Shown here: positions 22,484 to 33,626 of the stretch, piece by piece
Numbering within the stretch: the first letter of the stretch is position 1
How the letters are laid out: every line of letters begins with the position of its first letter
Assembly (NCBI GenBank): GCA_947247005.1
Contig: OX365953.1
Span: 4,035,001 to 4,099,000 of the forward strand
DNA length: 64,000 nt
Direction: 5' to 3'
From: Spisula solida
Lineage: Eukaryota; Mollusca; Bivalvia; Venerida; Mactridae
The notes under the pieces: generated by a model
What the model saw: the letters and a program-made list of their open reading frames with translations, nothing else
Told to the model about the DNA's origin: nothing
Database searches by the model: none
Translations under genes and position numbers: made by a program

Positions 22484-22955
22484 ACTCGCCTAACAAAATA
22501 AGTTATTCATTACCACTGCATGTTACGTAAAGCCCTCTAGACTACAATACAATAAAGTTGACATGAATCAAATGTCAAGGTCATATGGTTTGTAACGTAA
22601 GTTTGACGTGAATAATAACTTCATTGTATGGTAACATTAAAAAAGTTAATTTTACCTCCATCATATGGCGACTGAAGAGTAGCTTATCTAACATAATAAT
22701 CATGTAATACTTTGATCATTCAAACGTTTTTATTGTCAAATTTAACTAGATTTACGTCTACAAACTCATTTTATGTTCTCAGTAATTACTCCAGGATTTC
22801 ATGTGTTAACCAGAGTATTAGGCCAAAAAAATCCCTAGATTATAATCACCTCCCGAACACTGTTTGTATGCTTCCCTGGCTGTTGAGTTTGTATACTTTA
22901 TCACAGGAATTCGGAATTCTGTTGATAAAATATCATAGCAATATTAAATATAATA
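22484..22955. other. Intergenic, nothing recognised
   Basis: An 83-codon frame at 22712-22963 overlaps the mariner end and is not protein-like. Confidence 0.5.
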
Positions 22956-23587
22956 CAGGGTGATCATTAATATATGGTAACATAAATAACTTTAATAACT
23001 TTGTCAGATTTTATGATAGAGAAGTGGTTTTACCCTTGTTATAAAGCTAATGAGCACACGTTTTGTTTTGGATATGACTTATTAATGCATGTGATATAAA
23101 GGTGACGTCTATACCGTCCTTGAAGCTGCCATACATTTTCAGTGATTTCAAGAAATTTGGCCACTGTATCATTTCGCCGAAGACCTTACATTTACTTGGC
23201 CTCTACACTCACCAGACTTAAACCGTTTGGGTTTCTTTTAATGTTGATGCATAGAGGATGGAATGAATACTCCAAAACCAGAAACAATATTTGTTTGAAA
23301 ACTTCAATACAGTGTGAAATTTGTCGCATCGGTGGTGTAACATGCAAGGTTTCAATTGGTTATTTTCGACGTATTTGGGGGCTGGTTTTGCAGTTTTGCA
23401 GAATAAAGGGAAACGTTTCGAACTTATGCTGTGAAAAAAGTATGTGACATTTCAAAATGATTTATGTGTTGAATAAAACATACATAATTATGTATGTTAA
23501 TCAAAGGTATATAACAATATGTATTAACTTAACAACTGATAAGGTTATTAAAGTTATTTATGTTACCATATATTAATGATCACCCTG
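22956..23587 (+). mobile_element. Degraded mariner-like transposon
   Basis: CAGGGTGATCATTAATATAT at the left and its complement at the right (…atatattaatgatcaccctg) form TIRs of about 45 bp. A TA precedes the left end; the right flank is tg, probably mutated. At 632 bp it is about half the length of a full mariner. It encloses a recognisable transposase remnant (see 23110-23241). Confidence 0.8.
23110..23241 (+). pseudogene. Mariner transposase remnant (catalytic DD34D region)
   Basis: In the frame through 23197-23241 the translation is WPLHSPDLNRLGFF followed by a stop. This matches the conserved WPxxSPDLxPxDFFLW block around the third catalytic aspartate of mariner transposases; the final D of PxDFF is changed. 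Immediately upstream, …HFQ*FQEIWPLYHFAED resembles the FQQDGAPxH block but carries a stop and lacks its aspartate. Several disruptions make it non-functional. Confidence 0.75.
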
Positions 23588-23772
23588 TGTTAAAAGTTAC
23601 ATTACAATATATTTGAGGGTAAACAAAATATTAAACTTTATTAAAAACTTTTACCAAAATGTCTAGGTTAAAAAGGGTCACAACTCAACACTTAATCAAC
23701 TTGAGTTATGTCCCTTGTCTTGTATGATTGTTTTATGATAATAGATAAGTGTACAAAGTTTCTATGCAGTAG

Positions 23773-24338
23773 AAGAGTAAACAAATTATTGAACTTTATT
23801 GAAAACTTTAACCTGAACGCCCACAAAGTGGGAGTTACTCTATACCAGTGTAGCAATACCACGTGACTTTTGACTACAGTTACAAGTAGAAATTTGTAAA
23901 CATTGGAACACAAATATAGCCATAAGTATTTTAATTCTTTATCGATTTCTATGAAATATACGCCACGCTAAGGGGAAAAGTATTTGCTTTTCGTGAAATT
24001 TAAGATCTTTTTCAGCAGCTTTACAGATTTCTCCATTACCCTGTGAAACCTACACGTTCCACAGTTTCACAAGGTAATGGACAAAACGACACAGCCGCTG
24101 AAAAAGAGTTTATATTTCATGGAAAGCAAATACTTTTCCCCTTAGCGTGGCGTATATTTAATAGAAATCGATAAAGAATTAAAATACTTACGGCTATTTT
24201 ATTTTCCAATGTTTATAAATTTCTTCTTGTAACTGTAGTCAAAAGTCACGTGGTATTGCTACACTGGTATAGAGTAACTCCCACTTTGTGGGCGTTCAGG
24301 TTAAAGTTTTCAATATAGTTCAATAATTTGTGGTGTTG
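23773..24338. repeat. ~565-bp palindrome centred on a CAGTG-family MITE
   Basis: The MITE 23846-24266 (421 bp, itself palindromic) is flanked by inverted copies of about 70 bp of otherwise unrelated sequence. The left flank ends gcccacaaagtgggagttac, tctatac. The right flank begins gtatagagtaactcccactt, tgtgggc and continues to caataatttg. Because the flanks are inverted and not direct, no target duplication can be seen here. Confidence 0.85.
23846..24266. mobile_element. CAGTG-family palindromic MITE (intact)
   Basis: 421 bp, ending cagtgtagcaataccacgtg and its complement, with both ccacgctaaggggaa arms present and a central stem gtgaaacc/ggtttcac-type hairpin (here gaaacctacacgttccacag). 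No coding. It sits at the centre of a larger palindrome. Confidence 0.85.
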
Positions 24339-24353
24339 TTACACTGTATACTT

Positions 24354-24773
24354 CAGTGTAGTAATACCACGTGACTTTTGGCTACAGTTACAATTAGAAA
24401 TTTGTAAACATTGGAAAATAAAATAGCCATAAGTATTTTATTTCTTAATCGATTTCTATGAAATATGCGCCACGCTAAGGGGAAAATTATTTGCTTTCCA
24501 TGAAATATAAGATCTGTTTCAGCAGCTTTACCGATTTTTCCATTTCCCTGTGAAACCTACACGTTCCACGGTTTCACAGGGTAATGGACTAAACGGCACA
24601 TCCGCTTAAAAAGATTTTATATTTCATGGAAAGCAAATAATGTTCTGCTTAGCGTGGCGTAGATTTCATAAAAATCGATGAAGAAATAAAATATTTATGG
24701 CTACATTTGTGTTCCAATGTTTACAAATTTCTACTTGGAACTGTAGTAAAAACCACGTGGTATTGCTACACTG
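24354..24773. mobile_element. CAGTG-family palindromic MITE with 5-bp TSD
   Basis: 420 bp with the ends cagtgtagtaataccacgtg and ccacgtggtattgctacactg-type complement. Perfect 5-bp direct repeats TACTT flank it (24349-24353 and 24774-24778). It lies 15 bp beyond the preceding palindrome. Confidence 0.85.
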
Positions 24774-24778
24774 TACTT

Positions 24779-25349
24779 CTCCTTGGTCATTTTACATTTA
24801 TCTAAAACCACTGCACGTTTTCCTCGTGGCCATTGGCATTCCTTAGCTACTCACTTGGATCGGATCACGGGTTTATCGTGCGCAAATATATATATGCTAA
24901 ATATTATAATGAAAGAAATTAAGGTAAAATGATCTACCTTTTTAATTACGTTATTTTTTATTCACTTGACGGCACTCTAGAAATTAACTTGATATGGCCT
25001 GAACAGTTTTAGGGGGTAGATAAATTTGCTGACACAATATTTTTGTCAAAAAATTATATTAAAAAATCATCTGGCTGTGAAATATTTACGTAACACACAT
25101 GAACAATTTTTGGTTACAAATGATGCTCTAATTACGCGTAAGTCTGTGCATAATAACACATTCATTGTATAATATAATAATAAAAAATCATAAATAATGT
25201 GATAAAAAATGTATCAATTTATTAGTAAAATAAAATATATCATTCAAAGAGATTGTTAACATGTCCAATGATATATACTAAATGTTTCACAATGAAGCTT
25301 TTTATTACATATCTTCAACCTTATAAATGTATACCGTAAAAGTTTTTAG
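24779..25349. other. AT-rich intergenic sequence, nothing recognised
   Basis: No frame, inverted repeat or RNA signature noted. Confidence 0.5.
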
Positions 25350-25574
25350 TCCCCTACCGGTTTTTGACCGGAGGGGACTGTAAGTTTGCCCTCCGTCCGC
25401 CCGTCCGTCAGTCCGTCAAAAATCTGGATCTTGACATAGCTCAATCAGTTTCCAAGCTAGGTTTATGAAACTTGGTATGTGGATAGGGGGCAATAAGGGG
25501 GTTATGCGCGTTTAAAAATTGATGTGGTTGCTATGGAAACAGAAACATTGAAAATGGCTATAAACCGGTAGGGG
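25350..25574. mobile_element. Short TIR repeat with CCCCTACCGGTTTT ends
   Basis: Left cccctaccggtttttgaccg and right ataaaccggtagggg are inverted. The interior includes ccgtccgcccgtccgtcagtc and tatgaaacttggtatgtgga, a layout shared in style with 28678-28945 and 15388-15850. No coding. Confidence 0.65.
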
Positions 25575-25629
25575 AAGTCTGTATTGCTTGCAATTCTTAA
25601 TGACTTATTGTCTATGACCTCTCATGCAT

Positions 25630-26104
25630 AAATCTTAACAGTATGACCTATTTGGAGACTACACAATTCAACTTGACAGTGTATGACTTATAGCGAGCAA
25701 AAGCATATGTCATTTCCGATCAATGTATGACCTAATTGGAAACTATACAATTCAACCTGTTTAACTTATAGCGAGAAAAAACATGTGCCATTTCCGATCA
25801 TTGTACATATGTATGACTTAATGGGAAACTATACAATTCAACTTGTATGACTTATAGCGAGCAAAAACATATGTCATTTCCGATCATTGTACATATGTAT
25901 GACTTAATGGGAAACTATACAATTCAACTTGTATGACTTATAGCGAGCAAAAACATATGTCATTTCCGATCATTGTATGACTTAATGGGGAACTATACAA
26001 TTCAACGTGTATGACTTATAGCGAGCAAAAACATATGTCATGTGTTACGATCATTGTATGACTTAATGGGAAACTATACAATTCAACATGTATGACTTAT
26101 TGCG
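25630..26104. repeat. 78-86 bp minisatellite
   Basis: Five to six tandem copies of a unit containing gtatgacttatagcgagcaa, aaacatatgtcatttccgat, cattgta and gacttaatgggaaactatac. Some units carry an extra 8 bp (acatatgt), giving the two lengths. Confidence 0.9.
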
Positions 26105-26502
26105 ATAGCTTGAAGTTGACTCGTTTATACAATGTGGATTTATGTAAAAAAGTGACAGTCGCGTATATAACAGAGACACGGCGTTGAACCCGCAGTGAGG
26201 CAAAATATATAAAAGAAAATCGTTTATTGCGTTGGTTCGCGAGATTATGTTCCCGTTTTATGCTTAGTGTTAAGTATCATTTGCTTACAACTCCAGACAT
26301 CTATCTAACGCGTCTTTTTCTTAACTTTTAAATTACAAACAAAGTGTTTGCTTAATTTAGTGTCACTACTATTGAAAGGATCTACCTATTTTGGCACATG
26401 AAGCGCATTCTTTTTTGTCACAGAACTTTCAGACAGGGGGACATTTAATTGGTACCCACTATTTGACTACCTAGCGCCTCAACATCCGATCATGTTAGAA
26501 CC

Positions 26503-26560
26503 ACCCCCTGACGGGATTCGAACTTTCGATCTTCCCTTCCGAAGGCGGCTACGTGTATAC
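26503..26560 (-). other. tRNA-Arg(TCG)-like 3' fragment
   Basis: On the minus strand, gccttcggaaggg, aagatcgaaagttcgaatcccgtc resembles the anticodon loop to T-arm of tRNA-Arg with anticodon TCG, including a good TTCGAATCC B box. The D-arm and 5' acceptor strand are not recognisable, so it is a pseudogene or a SINE remnant and not a working tRNA. Confidence 0.45.
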
Positions 26561-27906
26561 TTGCATATTTTATTAATTTAATTGGCTAGTAAAGCACGTG
26601 ATGTACTATTTATAGTAACGTTTGATCACCAAGTTTTAGACGAAATGTATACTTTACTACTTTTCTAAGTCCTCATTTTCATTGATTAATAACTTTTTGA
26701 TTATAAACAGTAGCGCAACCAAATTTCTCAAGTGATGTTTGTATGCGGCAGACAAACTAATCCATGTCACAAACTGGCCGTATGAAAAGTGGTTTTGCCG
26801 TTGTTAGACGCACGTGCGTTTTTCGTTTTTCTCCCTCCGTGCAATTACACATCCCCGGACTTTGTTCCAAACACTTGCGAATTATGCCCAAAGACTCGCC
26901 ATGTACGAAAAACATTTAAACATAAATATTAATATCACAGTTATGCGTCCGACGATGTCACAAAAAAGATGACGTGACGTCGGTACGGTGCAGTGTGGCA
27001 TTTTCTGTCGACAAGACAGAATAATTACCTAATTGATTTACTGATTGATTCACAACCTATACATGTCTTGTATTGGTTGTCGGTCGTAAAATACAGGTTG
27101 CAAGAGCGTTTGTCAATTTGAAGTTACGTTATGACGTTACATCGGGCTACTCCGGAGACGCGATACCACTTTGAGTTCAGACAGTAAAATTCAACGAGTC
27201 TATTCGTTCAGCAATACTTCCGAGTCTCATCTGTGACTGCTAGCAGAAAAATCAGACTACATGGTGGTCATCCAAGATATCAAAATCTGTATTTGTGACT
27301 TTTACCTTCTTTAGTTGTTACGTTAAGATTGTTTCATTCAACATATAAAATTAAATATATATCGAAATCGACGTGTTGATGTACAATTCTGCAAAACGAT
27401 AGCACATGCATAGTATAGCCAAATTTCATTGACATAATTATATACAAGGTTGACAAAGTTATCATCAAAAACATAACTGAGGACTTAGAAAAGTTGCTAA
27501 GTATACATTGACTAAAACTAAATAATAATACATGTATAAATGCTGTGAAATATACAAAACGAACCAAATGTTTATGCTTATATATTCGTCTTTATGCATA
27601 TACTTTTAAAAATAAAAGTACAACCCTAGATCTCGCCCATTGAAACCTATTCAGTATGAACCTGCTAAACTATTCATCCAAAAATTCACATTGCGAAACT
27701 ATTCATAGACTCTCGAACATCGCTCCGCATATTAACATATTGTAATAAATGTCATCAAAATTAAATGACCCAATTCATCAAATGAAAATCAGGACTTAAC
27801 TTTATAGTGATGCTTAAACCTTCTTGATACCTGAGATTAGAACCGAGTGTAACCGTTTAGTGTCATTTTTTCTTTTTCAGTTTTGTGTTTGGCGATGGCA
27901 TGTGAT
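26561..27906. other. Intergenic, nothing recognised
   Basis: The minus frame 27334-27567 (77 codons) is hydrophobic and AT-driven, with no recognisable domain. Confidence 0.5.
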
Positions 27907-27907
27907 G

Positions 27908-27950
27908 TGCGTGCGTGCGCTGCGTGCGTGCGTGCGTGCGTGCGTGCGTG
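27908..27950. repeat. (GTGC)n microsatellite
   Basis: gcgtgcgtgcgtgcg-type tetranucleotide run with one interruption. Confidence 0.95.
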
Positions 27951-28020
27951 TTCATTTTTGTACCTTTCGTGCTCAGCTATTTCTATTGAATGCAGCCTTC
28001 CCTGTCACTTTTGTTTGTTG
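27945..28020 (+). repeat. Dispersed ~90-bp repeat (GTGCTCAGC…CTTCCCTGTC), copy 1
   Basis: gtgctcagctatttctattg, aatgcagccttccctgtcac is a diverged copy of a module also seen at 44105-44200 (minus), 49295-49380 (minus, weak), 59215-59310 and 59535-59635 (plus). Confidence 0.5.
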
Positions 28021-28206
28021 TCGAAAGTATCTCCATTGCTTGATATCCTTCATTTAGGTATTCTGTCAGTATTTGCAAATCATTACATGCGTGATTTTAC
28101 TAAAATTAGTAGTATTCTGCCTTATAATGAAATGAACTATTTTCGTTTTGAATGTTTACTTTCTAAAATGGTTGTACATATGTTGAAATATTGCGACATA
28201 GGGTGA

Positions 28207-28677
28207 TTTATCAACATAAATTATTGTGAACCCCGGGATATTGTATAACAATACTGTTTAAACTATAACAAGGCTACATTTACAAATGAAAAACGACCAT
28301 ATCATTATTATTATTATAATGAAATGCATAATTATGCACTCGTCTGAGACAGGCTTGTAATTGTCAGACAACCGTAGTTAACATGTCATTAACATGTGTG
28401 TATCTTTTCTTAACCTTGTTTTAAGGTTATTCGATAGTCTTTGATCTTCCTGTACTAGCTATATCAAGAATATTATATTTATGAAGAACACACTTATGGT
28501 AATGATTTCGGAAGTTCATAGCAGTTTTGTACGACTACGTTTAAGATATTCTTAGAAAACCCCTAAAAACTGAAATTTGCATTTTAACGAAAACGTTTCA
28601 CTTTCAACATTAAACTTAGCATACACGTACTTCGCATTACAACAAAGCTATCTAAAGAATCATACAGTATAGCTTAT
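28207..28677. other. Intergenic, nothing recognised
   Basis: AT-rich; a short (ATT)n tract at about 28303. Confidence 0.5.
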
Positions 28678-28945
28678 TATACCCCCGCACAACGAGTTGT
28701 AAGGGGGTATACTGGATTCAACCTGTCTGTCCGTCAGTCCGTCAGTCAGTCAGTCAGTCAGTCAGTCAGTCTGTCCGTAGACGCATTCTTGTGGACGCAA
28801 CTCCTCCTACAGTTTTGGCAGGATTTCGCTCAAACTTTAACAGATGAACAACCTCAACATATTATATATATAGATGTGCATGAAGAAAGGAATTTGCGCT
28901 GCGATGAATTTTGGCAGAATTATGGCCCTTGCCGGCGGGGGTATA
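28678..28945. mobile_element. Short TIR repeat with TATACCCCCGC ends
   Basis: The left end attatacccccgcacaacga and right end gccggcgggggtata form short inverted termini. A (CAGT)n/(CCGTCAGT) microsatellite follows at 28725-28777. The 73-codon frame at 28789-29010 runs out of the repeat and is not a gene. Confidence 0.6.
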
Positions 28946-29384
28946 TTAGTCTGCCGAATGGCGACAACTCTAGTTTTAGACTTTGCAACAAAAATGTCAT
29001 TCTAAAATAATTTTATGTAAGCTGAGCTGAAAACTCTCGGGAATGACCTTAAAATGGACTTTATATATGGAAATTATATACCGGGTAAGTCAAATTCCCT
29101 GTATAGACGCGAGGGCAACATGTAAGCGTTGTATTGTGATGGCAATATGGCTTAAAATCGCGTGTCTGATGTTCGTATAGATAGGATACACCAACAGGCA
29201 AATTTTTTTTTTATTTTCCTAAAACTTGAATTAAGTCGTGTTTGCTGTGTTGCACCGAATATGGGTTCACGCCGAATGAGGCTTACAGTCATGTAAGCGC
29301 GTTATTCGTAGGGTGAAAAAATACTGTGCTGAATGGCTCATGGTGACAATGTTTCTGTTTTGTTATGCCAAATTTGAATCTATG

Positions 29385-29560
29385 CGGTCTCTTCTATTAG
29401 CATAATTTAACAGCTGATGTAGTGCCTATATTTATAACACTGGTTGTATGTTTTCAAAAGCGGGGAGTATCACGAAGAAGGTGGATTTACATGTACCTAA
29501 AGGACCGATATTGCACGATTTGCTCGCGGAAATTGAATTTTTTCAACGCAGTATCCATGT
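29385..29560 (+). repeat. Dispersed ~170-bp repeat, copy 1
   Basis: attagcataatttaacagct … tatatttataacactggttg … gggagtatcacgaag … aggaccgatattgcacgatt, tgctcg is matched in reverse at 41650-41830 and in part at 53940-54010. No coding; nature unknown. Confidence 0.6.
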
Positions 29561-30491
29561 AATACTGTATAGTCATGTATAAAGGTTACGATCAAGTCAA
29601 TATCTCTTAACTATAAAGTTAATAGTTGTAGTTTGCAGAATATATTAATGCCAGTTTTTCGTATTTTGGTTTAGGAGAAGTTTATTTAAAAGAAATTTCA
29701 GTCTGGAAGACGAAATCCCTAAGTCGCTCACTCGGCATTGTATGAGCGACCTATGACTACTTATATGCATGTTATGTTTCTATTCTATTTGAAAAATTAA
29801 CGCTAACCAAAATATAAAAAACTATGGCCTTACCAGATGAGAGATTGAATGTGGATACATTAACATTAATGGATAACTGCGGACCTGTGTCACATTTTGT
29901 ATGTGATGAATGTCATCAAACGTCATTACTGTACGTGATTTGGTTGAATTTAACATTGGTGTCATATTCAATATTCTAACAGGATCTGCGGATTAATCCA
30001 TTAAATATAGAGCAGACCTGGCCATGTTTTATTACCCCCATAAAACATGGTATCAAATTGGCTGTTACTATTTACGCCCCGTATAACGTGACATATTTAT
30101 GAATGAATGAACGTAAACTTTATAGTAAATCTTCAACGAAACGCGATGACAAGGCAAGATGCACGGGTATCCAGTGTTACAGCTATGACGCATCTATTTT
30201 TAGAAACTCCAATATAATCTCGAAACTAAGTTTCATAAAAACTTCTGATAATCAATTCATTTATAGTTTTCATTTCATTAAATAGCTACTCTATACTCGT
30301 GTTATTAAAATTGTTTCAATGTTTAAAATGTGTTATTTCCTTCAGAAAATTACGACGGTCGTTTTCATTAACGAGGGAGGTAATTGTACCAGCTAATAAG
30401 CCACTCAATTTCAGCGTGGAATTATGTTAAATGTCAAATGGGTGAATATGGAATGCGCGCAGTTAAATAGTGCGGGATATTATCGTATTTA
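29561..30491. other. Intergenic, nothing recognised
   Basis: Only short frames; no structured RNA seen. Confidence 0.5.
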
Positions 30492-30668
30492 GAATCGAAA
30501 TAAAAACTCTGTTCTTGTATTTTGTCGGTGATTAAAACACGGGCACTCGTTCGGATGCGGAAAATTAAATCACTCATGCTACGCACTCGTGATTTAATTT
30601 TTCCGCATCCGAACTCCTGCCCATGTTTTATTCACCGACAAAATACGCGAACAGATTTTTATTTCTTA
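30492..30668. mobile_element. 177-bp hairpin element
   Basis: Almost the whole length folds back. gtattttgtcggtgattaaa, cacgggcactcgttcggatg, cggaaaattaaatcac is followed, after a 9-bp loop near 30580, by its complement, ending caccgacaaaatacgcgaac. This is typical of a foldback MITE. No target duplication is certain. Confidence 0.75.
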
Positions 30669-31626
30669 AACATTTTGTTGAGTCGACAATACTACCAAAA
30701 TTGTGTTTTAAGTCAAATTAGCCAGGAACTGTAACAAACCACAGGGGTCTTTAACAAATAATACTTACCTCTGACCTATATAGTTGAGGTCGCTTCCCTT
30801 ATCAATATATTATCGGTGAATCGTCCTTCACTACAGATCCTGTCGGGTATATATTATTGTTGTATATTGTATATTCAACACATTTTCAGTTATTCACCTA
30901 ACATCTGAAGACCCGGCGAGTTCCGCCCGACGACTGACAGACATCGTGTGATCGTCGACCTACACCCTTTGTCCAGGTGACCGGCGAGTATACGATACCT
31001 AGACATCGACCACACAAGGGATACATGAATACTCGTCCGGCGGTCCATGTGATTTGTGACGCCAGGTACTAGGCAGCCGATGTTATTAAATTCTAAAATG
31101 ACTATTATTACAACCTGTATTGAATACAAAATGTAGTTACATGTTTAAGCACATTTCAATTCGATGCACCACTTGGTTGGCTGTCTAAGAGAGATTCGAC
31201 TGTATTTCATAACAAGCGGCAATGCAACTCACAACCTTATTCATTGTCATAGTTAATTCATTTGTAATATTCATATTCGGAATACATAAAGATTCGTCAA
31301 AACTTTTTTAAGCTATGATTTTCAAAAGGTAATTGGCGATGCTTCACAGCAGTATTTAAATGATGTGTATTGCGTGTGTTGTTGTGTGCAATTATGGTTG
31401 CGCAAACTATTAAACTGTATTTAAATTGGCAATTGGTGCCGTTTTGTCTGCACATAATTTTCACTACTATTAATTCAATTTTGTTTATCTCGCATTATCG
31501 TTCAGAGTTAGAAACTATTAATATATTCAGATGCATACTCTACACATTATTGTATCATAGTGGCATTAGAAAATGTCTTTATCAAGTACGTCAACTGAAA
31601 GAGCTTGGAATTATAAGAACTAGTAT
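30669..31626. other. Intergenic with two unconvincing frames
   Basis: 30890-31129 (minus, 79 codons) lies in a GC-richer patch (gacccggcgagttccgccc). 31370-31693 (plus, 107 codons) runs into a MITE. Neither shows a domain, signal or splice context that supports a call. Confidence 0.45.
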
Positions 31627-31839
31627 ACCTGGGTCACAAATCACCCGGACGCCGGACAAAGTCCGTGTATCCGATGCGTACCCGATGTCTTAAGCATCGT
31701 GTATACGACGGCCGGACACCGGCCGATGCGTAGCATGGACTTTTTCAAGTGACACTAATAAAGTTCTTCGGCAGCCGCCCTTGGCTCCACAATACCCCGA
31801 CCGGCACAATTATTGGAGTATTGGATTTGTGACCCAGGT
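31627..31839. mobile_element. 213-bp GC-rich MITE with ACCTGGGTCACAAATC ends
   Basis: acctgggtcacaaatcaccc at the left and ggatttgtgacccaggt at the right are inverted. TA (or TATA) flanks both sides. The interior is much richer in CpG (cggccggacaccggccgatg) than the surrounding DNA. No coding. Confidence 0.8.
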
Positions 31840-32127
31840 ATAATTGACCGTACGTTGTAACGTAAGCTACGTTAATCGTGCACTACATATAGATGTCACT
31901 AACAAGTAACCATAGTTTTTAATAGTGAATGTCCGCGTTTGATAAATGATTAGATAAAGATGAAGCGCACATTCAGTTTCTCGCCCTATCTACACCGATC
32001 AACACGTAAAATGGGAAATTAGTCATATACAAAATGTGACAATAAATCATTCATATAGAACAATTGTTAAAGTTCAAGGACAAAGTGTTGTTTATGTTTG
32101 ATAAAGTTTACGTAGAGAGGAGTATGT

Positions 32128-32730
32128 ATATATGTTCCAGTCTCCAGGAAAACCTGCTATATTGACATTATGTAATTACTGCATGTAACAAGATTTTTAA
32201 AAGCTTTCAAATAAGAAAAAATGACATATCTATAGATTCAATTTTACGTCATTTATCCAAATATTACTATATCTTAGCTTCAAAATTTCTTATGAATTAT
32301 GTCTAAACCATTTACTTCGTTGCTATGGTGACCAATTTCAGAAAAGTACTCTGATAAAAAAACGAGGAGTTAGTTGTTTAAAACAGTAGTAGCTTTTCTC
32401 TAAATATAAACATTTACAATTTGGATGTATATTTTAAAACTTAAAACATCATTCTAAAACTTGATACCATTTTGACCAGTTTATGTCAAGAATTGATCAA
32501 ATGCAGTATTTATAAAGTACTTGTTACAACGCCGTCGAATAACGTTGTGACGTCACGCAAAAAGTGTCTGAATAGGGCCTAAAAACAGCTGTAACTTCCT
32601 AAAAAATCAAGATACTAACAAAATTTCTTTTGTATTTTGCTTCATTAAGATTACTCTTTTAAATAATAAAAAATCTCAAAATCATTTTTTGTCAAAATAG
32701 CAGGTTTTCCAGGAGACTGGCTCATATATT
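32128..32730. mobile_element. ~600-bp MITE with GAGCCAG termini (copy 2)
   Basis: Collinear with 19461-20064 over its full length, with small indels such as gctttcaaataagaaaaa and a 20-bp ctctaaatataaacatttac insertion. The right end is gcaggttttccaggagactg, gctcatat. The left end is worn (gttccagtctccagg). Confidence 0.8.
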
Positions 32731-33227
32731 GTTTAACGACGATCTCAATGATAAGATAACCTCAAAATTAAGACTACAAGTTACAGGTCCATTTTCAGAA
32801 AACAACAGCTCCTTGTTTCACCTTAATATTTCATAAGTGATTATACTTGTTTTCATGATGTGTGTAGAAATACCTACATATATACACCTTCTCCGCAAGA
32901 AACTGTCCTGTTCTCTTTTCCTATGTTGACTCTTTTGTTTTTCTTTGTTTTTCTTGTTTTCAGCTCACATTTATAATACATCAATCGTTATTTAAACTGA
33001 TTGCATAACTACCTTTTGCCACTTGTTACTGTCATATGAAAATTGTATTGTGTTACTTGTATGTTCACATGGGCCTACGGCTTACTGAAATTTGAAATAA
33101 ACTATCTATTTAACTATTAAACCAATTTTCCAGGGTCCTATGGTTTGTACTGTTAGGGTTTTACTGTTCATGTTTCATTATTAAAATTTCAAGCCTATCA
33201 TCAATTCAGCATTTGAACGCTAGACTA
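32731..33227. other. Intergenic, nothing recognised
   Basis: AT-rich; ttctttgtttttcttgtttt tract at about 32937. No features called. Confidence 0.5.
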
Positions 33228-33479
33228 CAGGGCTGGTATTCACAAAGCATCTTAAGTGAAAACTTAAGTCAATAATTTATGCAGCTCATATGTCCCGCAA
33301 TTCGAAAAAATAATCCATGTTTTCTTAGTGATTATTGTAGCTGTTTACATAATGCTTTAAAACTATGTAAACTATTAAGCATGTTGATTTTCTTGCTTAG
33401 ATGAAACCATTTAGAAAAATATAAGATTTTAGGATTTTTCTAACTTTTCTGCTAAGGTGCTCTGTGAATACCAGCCCTG
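33228..33479. mobile_element. 252-bp MITE with CAGGGCTGGTATTCAC ends
   Basis: cagggctggtattcacaaag at the left pairs with gctctgtgaataccagccctg-type sequence at the right. The inner arms are gcatcttaag/gctaaggtgc. It directly abuts the next element. Confidence 0.8.
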
Positions 33480-33626
33480 GGGTGGTATTCAATATTGATC
33501 TTACTTGACTTAAAAATAAGGACAACCAATCAGATCACACCATATTAAACTCTTGGTCAGTAACAGGAGATATGATTGGCTATCCTTATTCTCCAATTAA
33601 ATAATATCAATATTGAATACCACCCC
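33479..33626. mobile_element. ~148-bp MITE with GGGGTGGTATTCAAT ends (copy 1)
   Basis: ggggtggtattcaatattga and tcaatattgaataccacccc are inverted. The inner arms gacaaccaatcagatc and gatatgattggctatcctta are also partly paired. A second copy is at 47072-47223. It begins where the preceding MITE ends. Confidence 0.8.

Noticed and set aside
28789..29010. 73-codon frame with protein-like composition
   Set aside because: It overlaps a short TIR repeat and ends in unrelated sequence. No family resemblance, so treated as chance.
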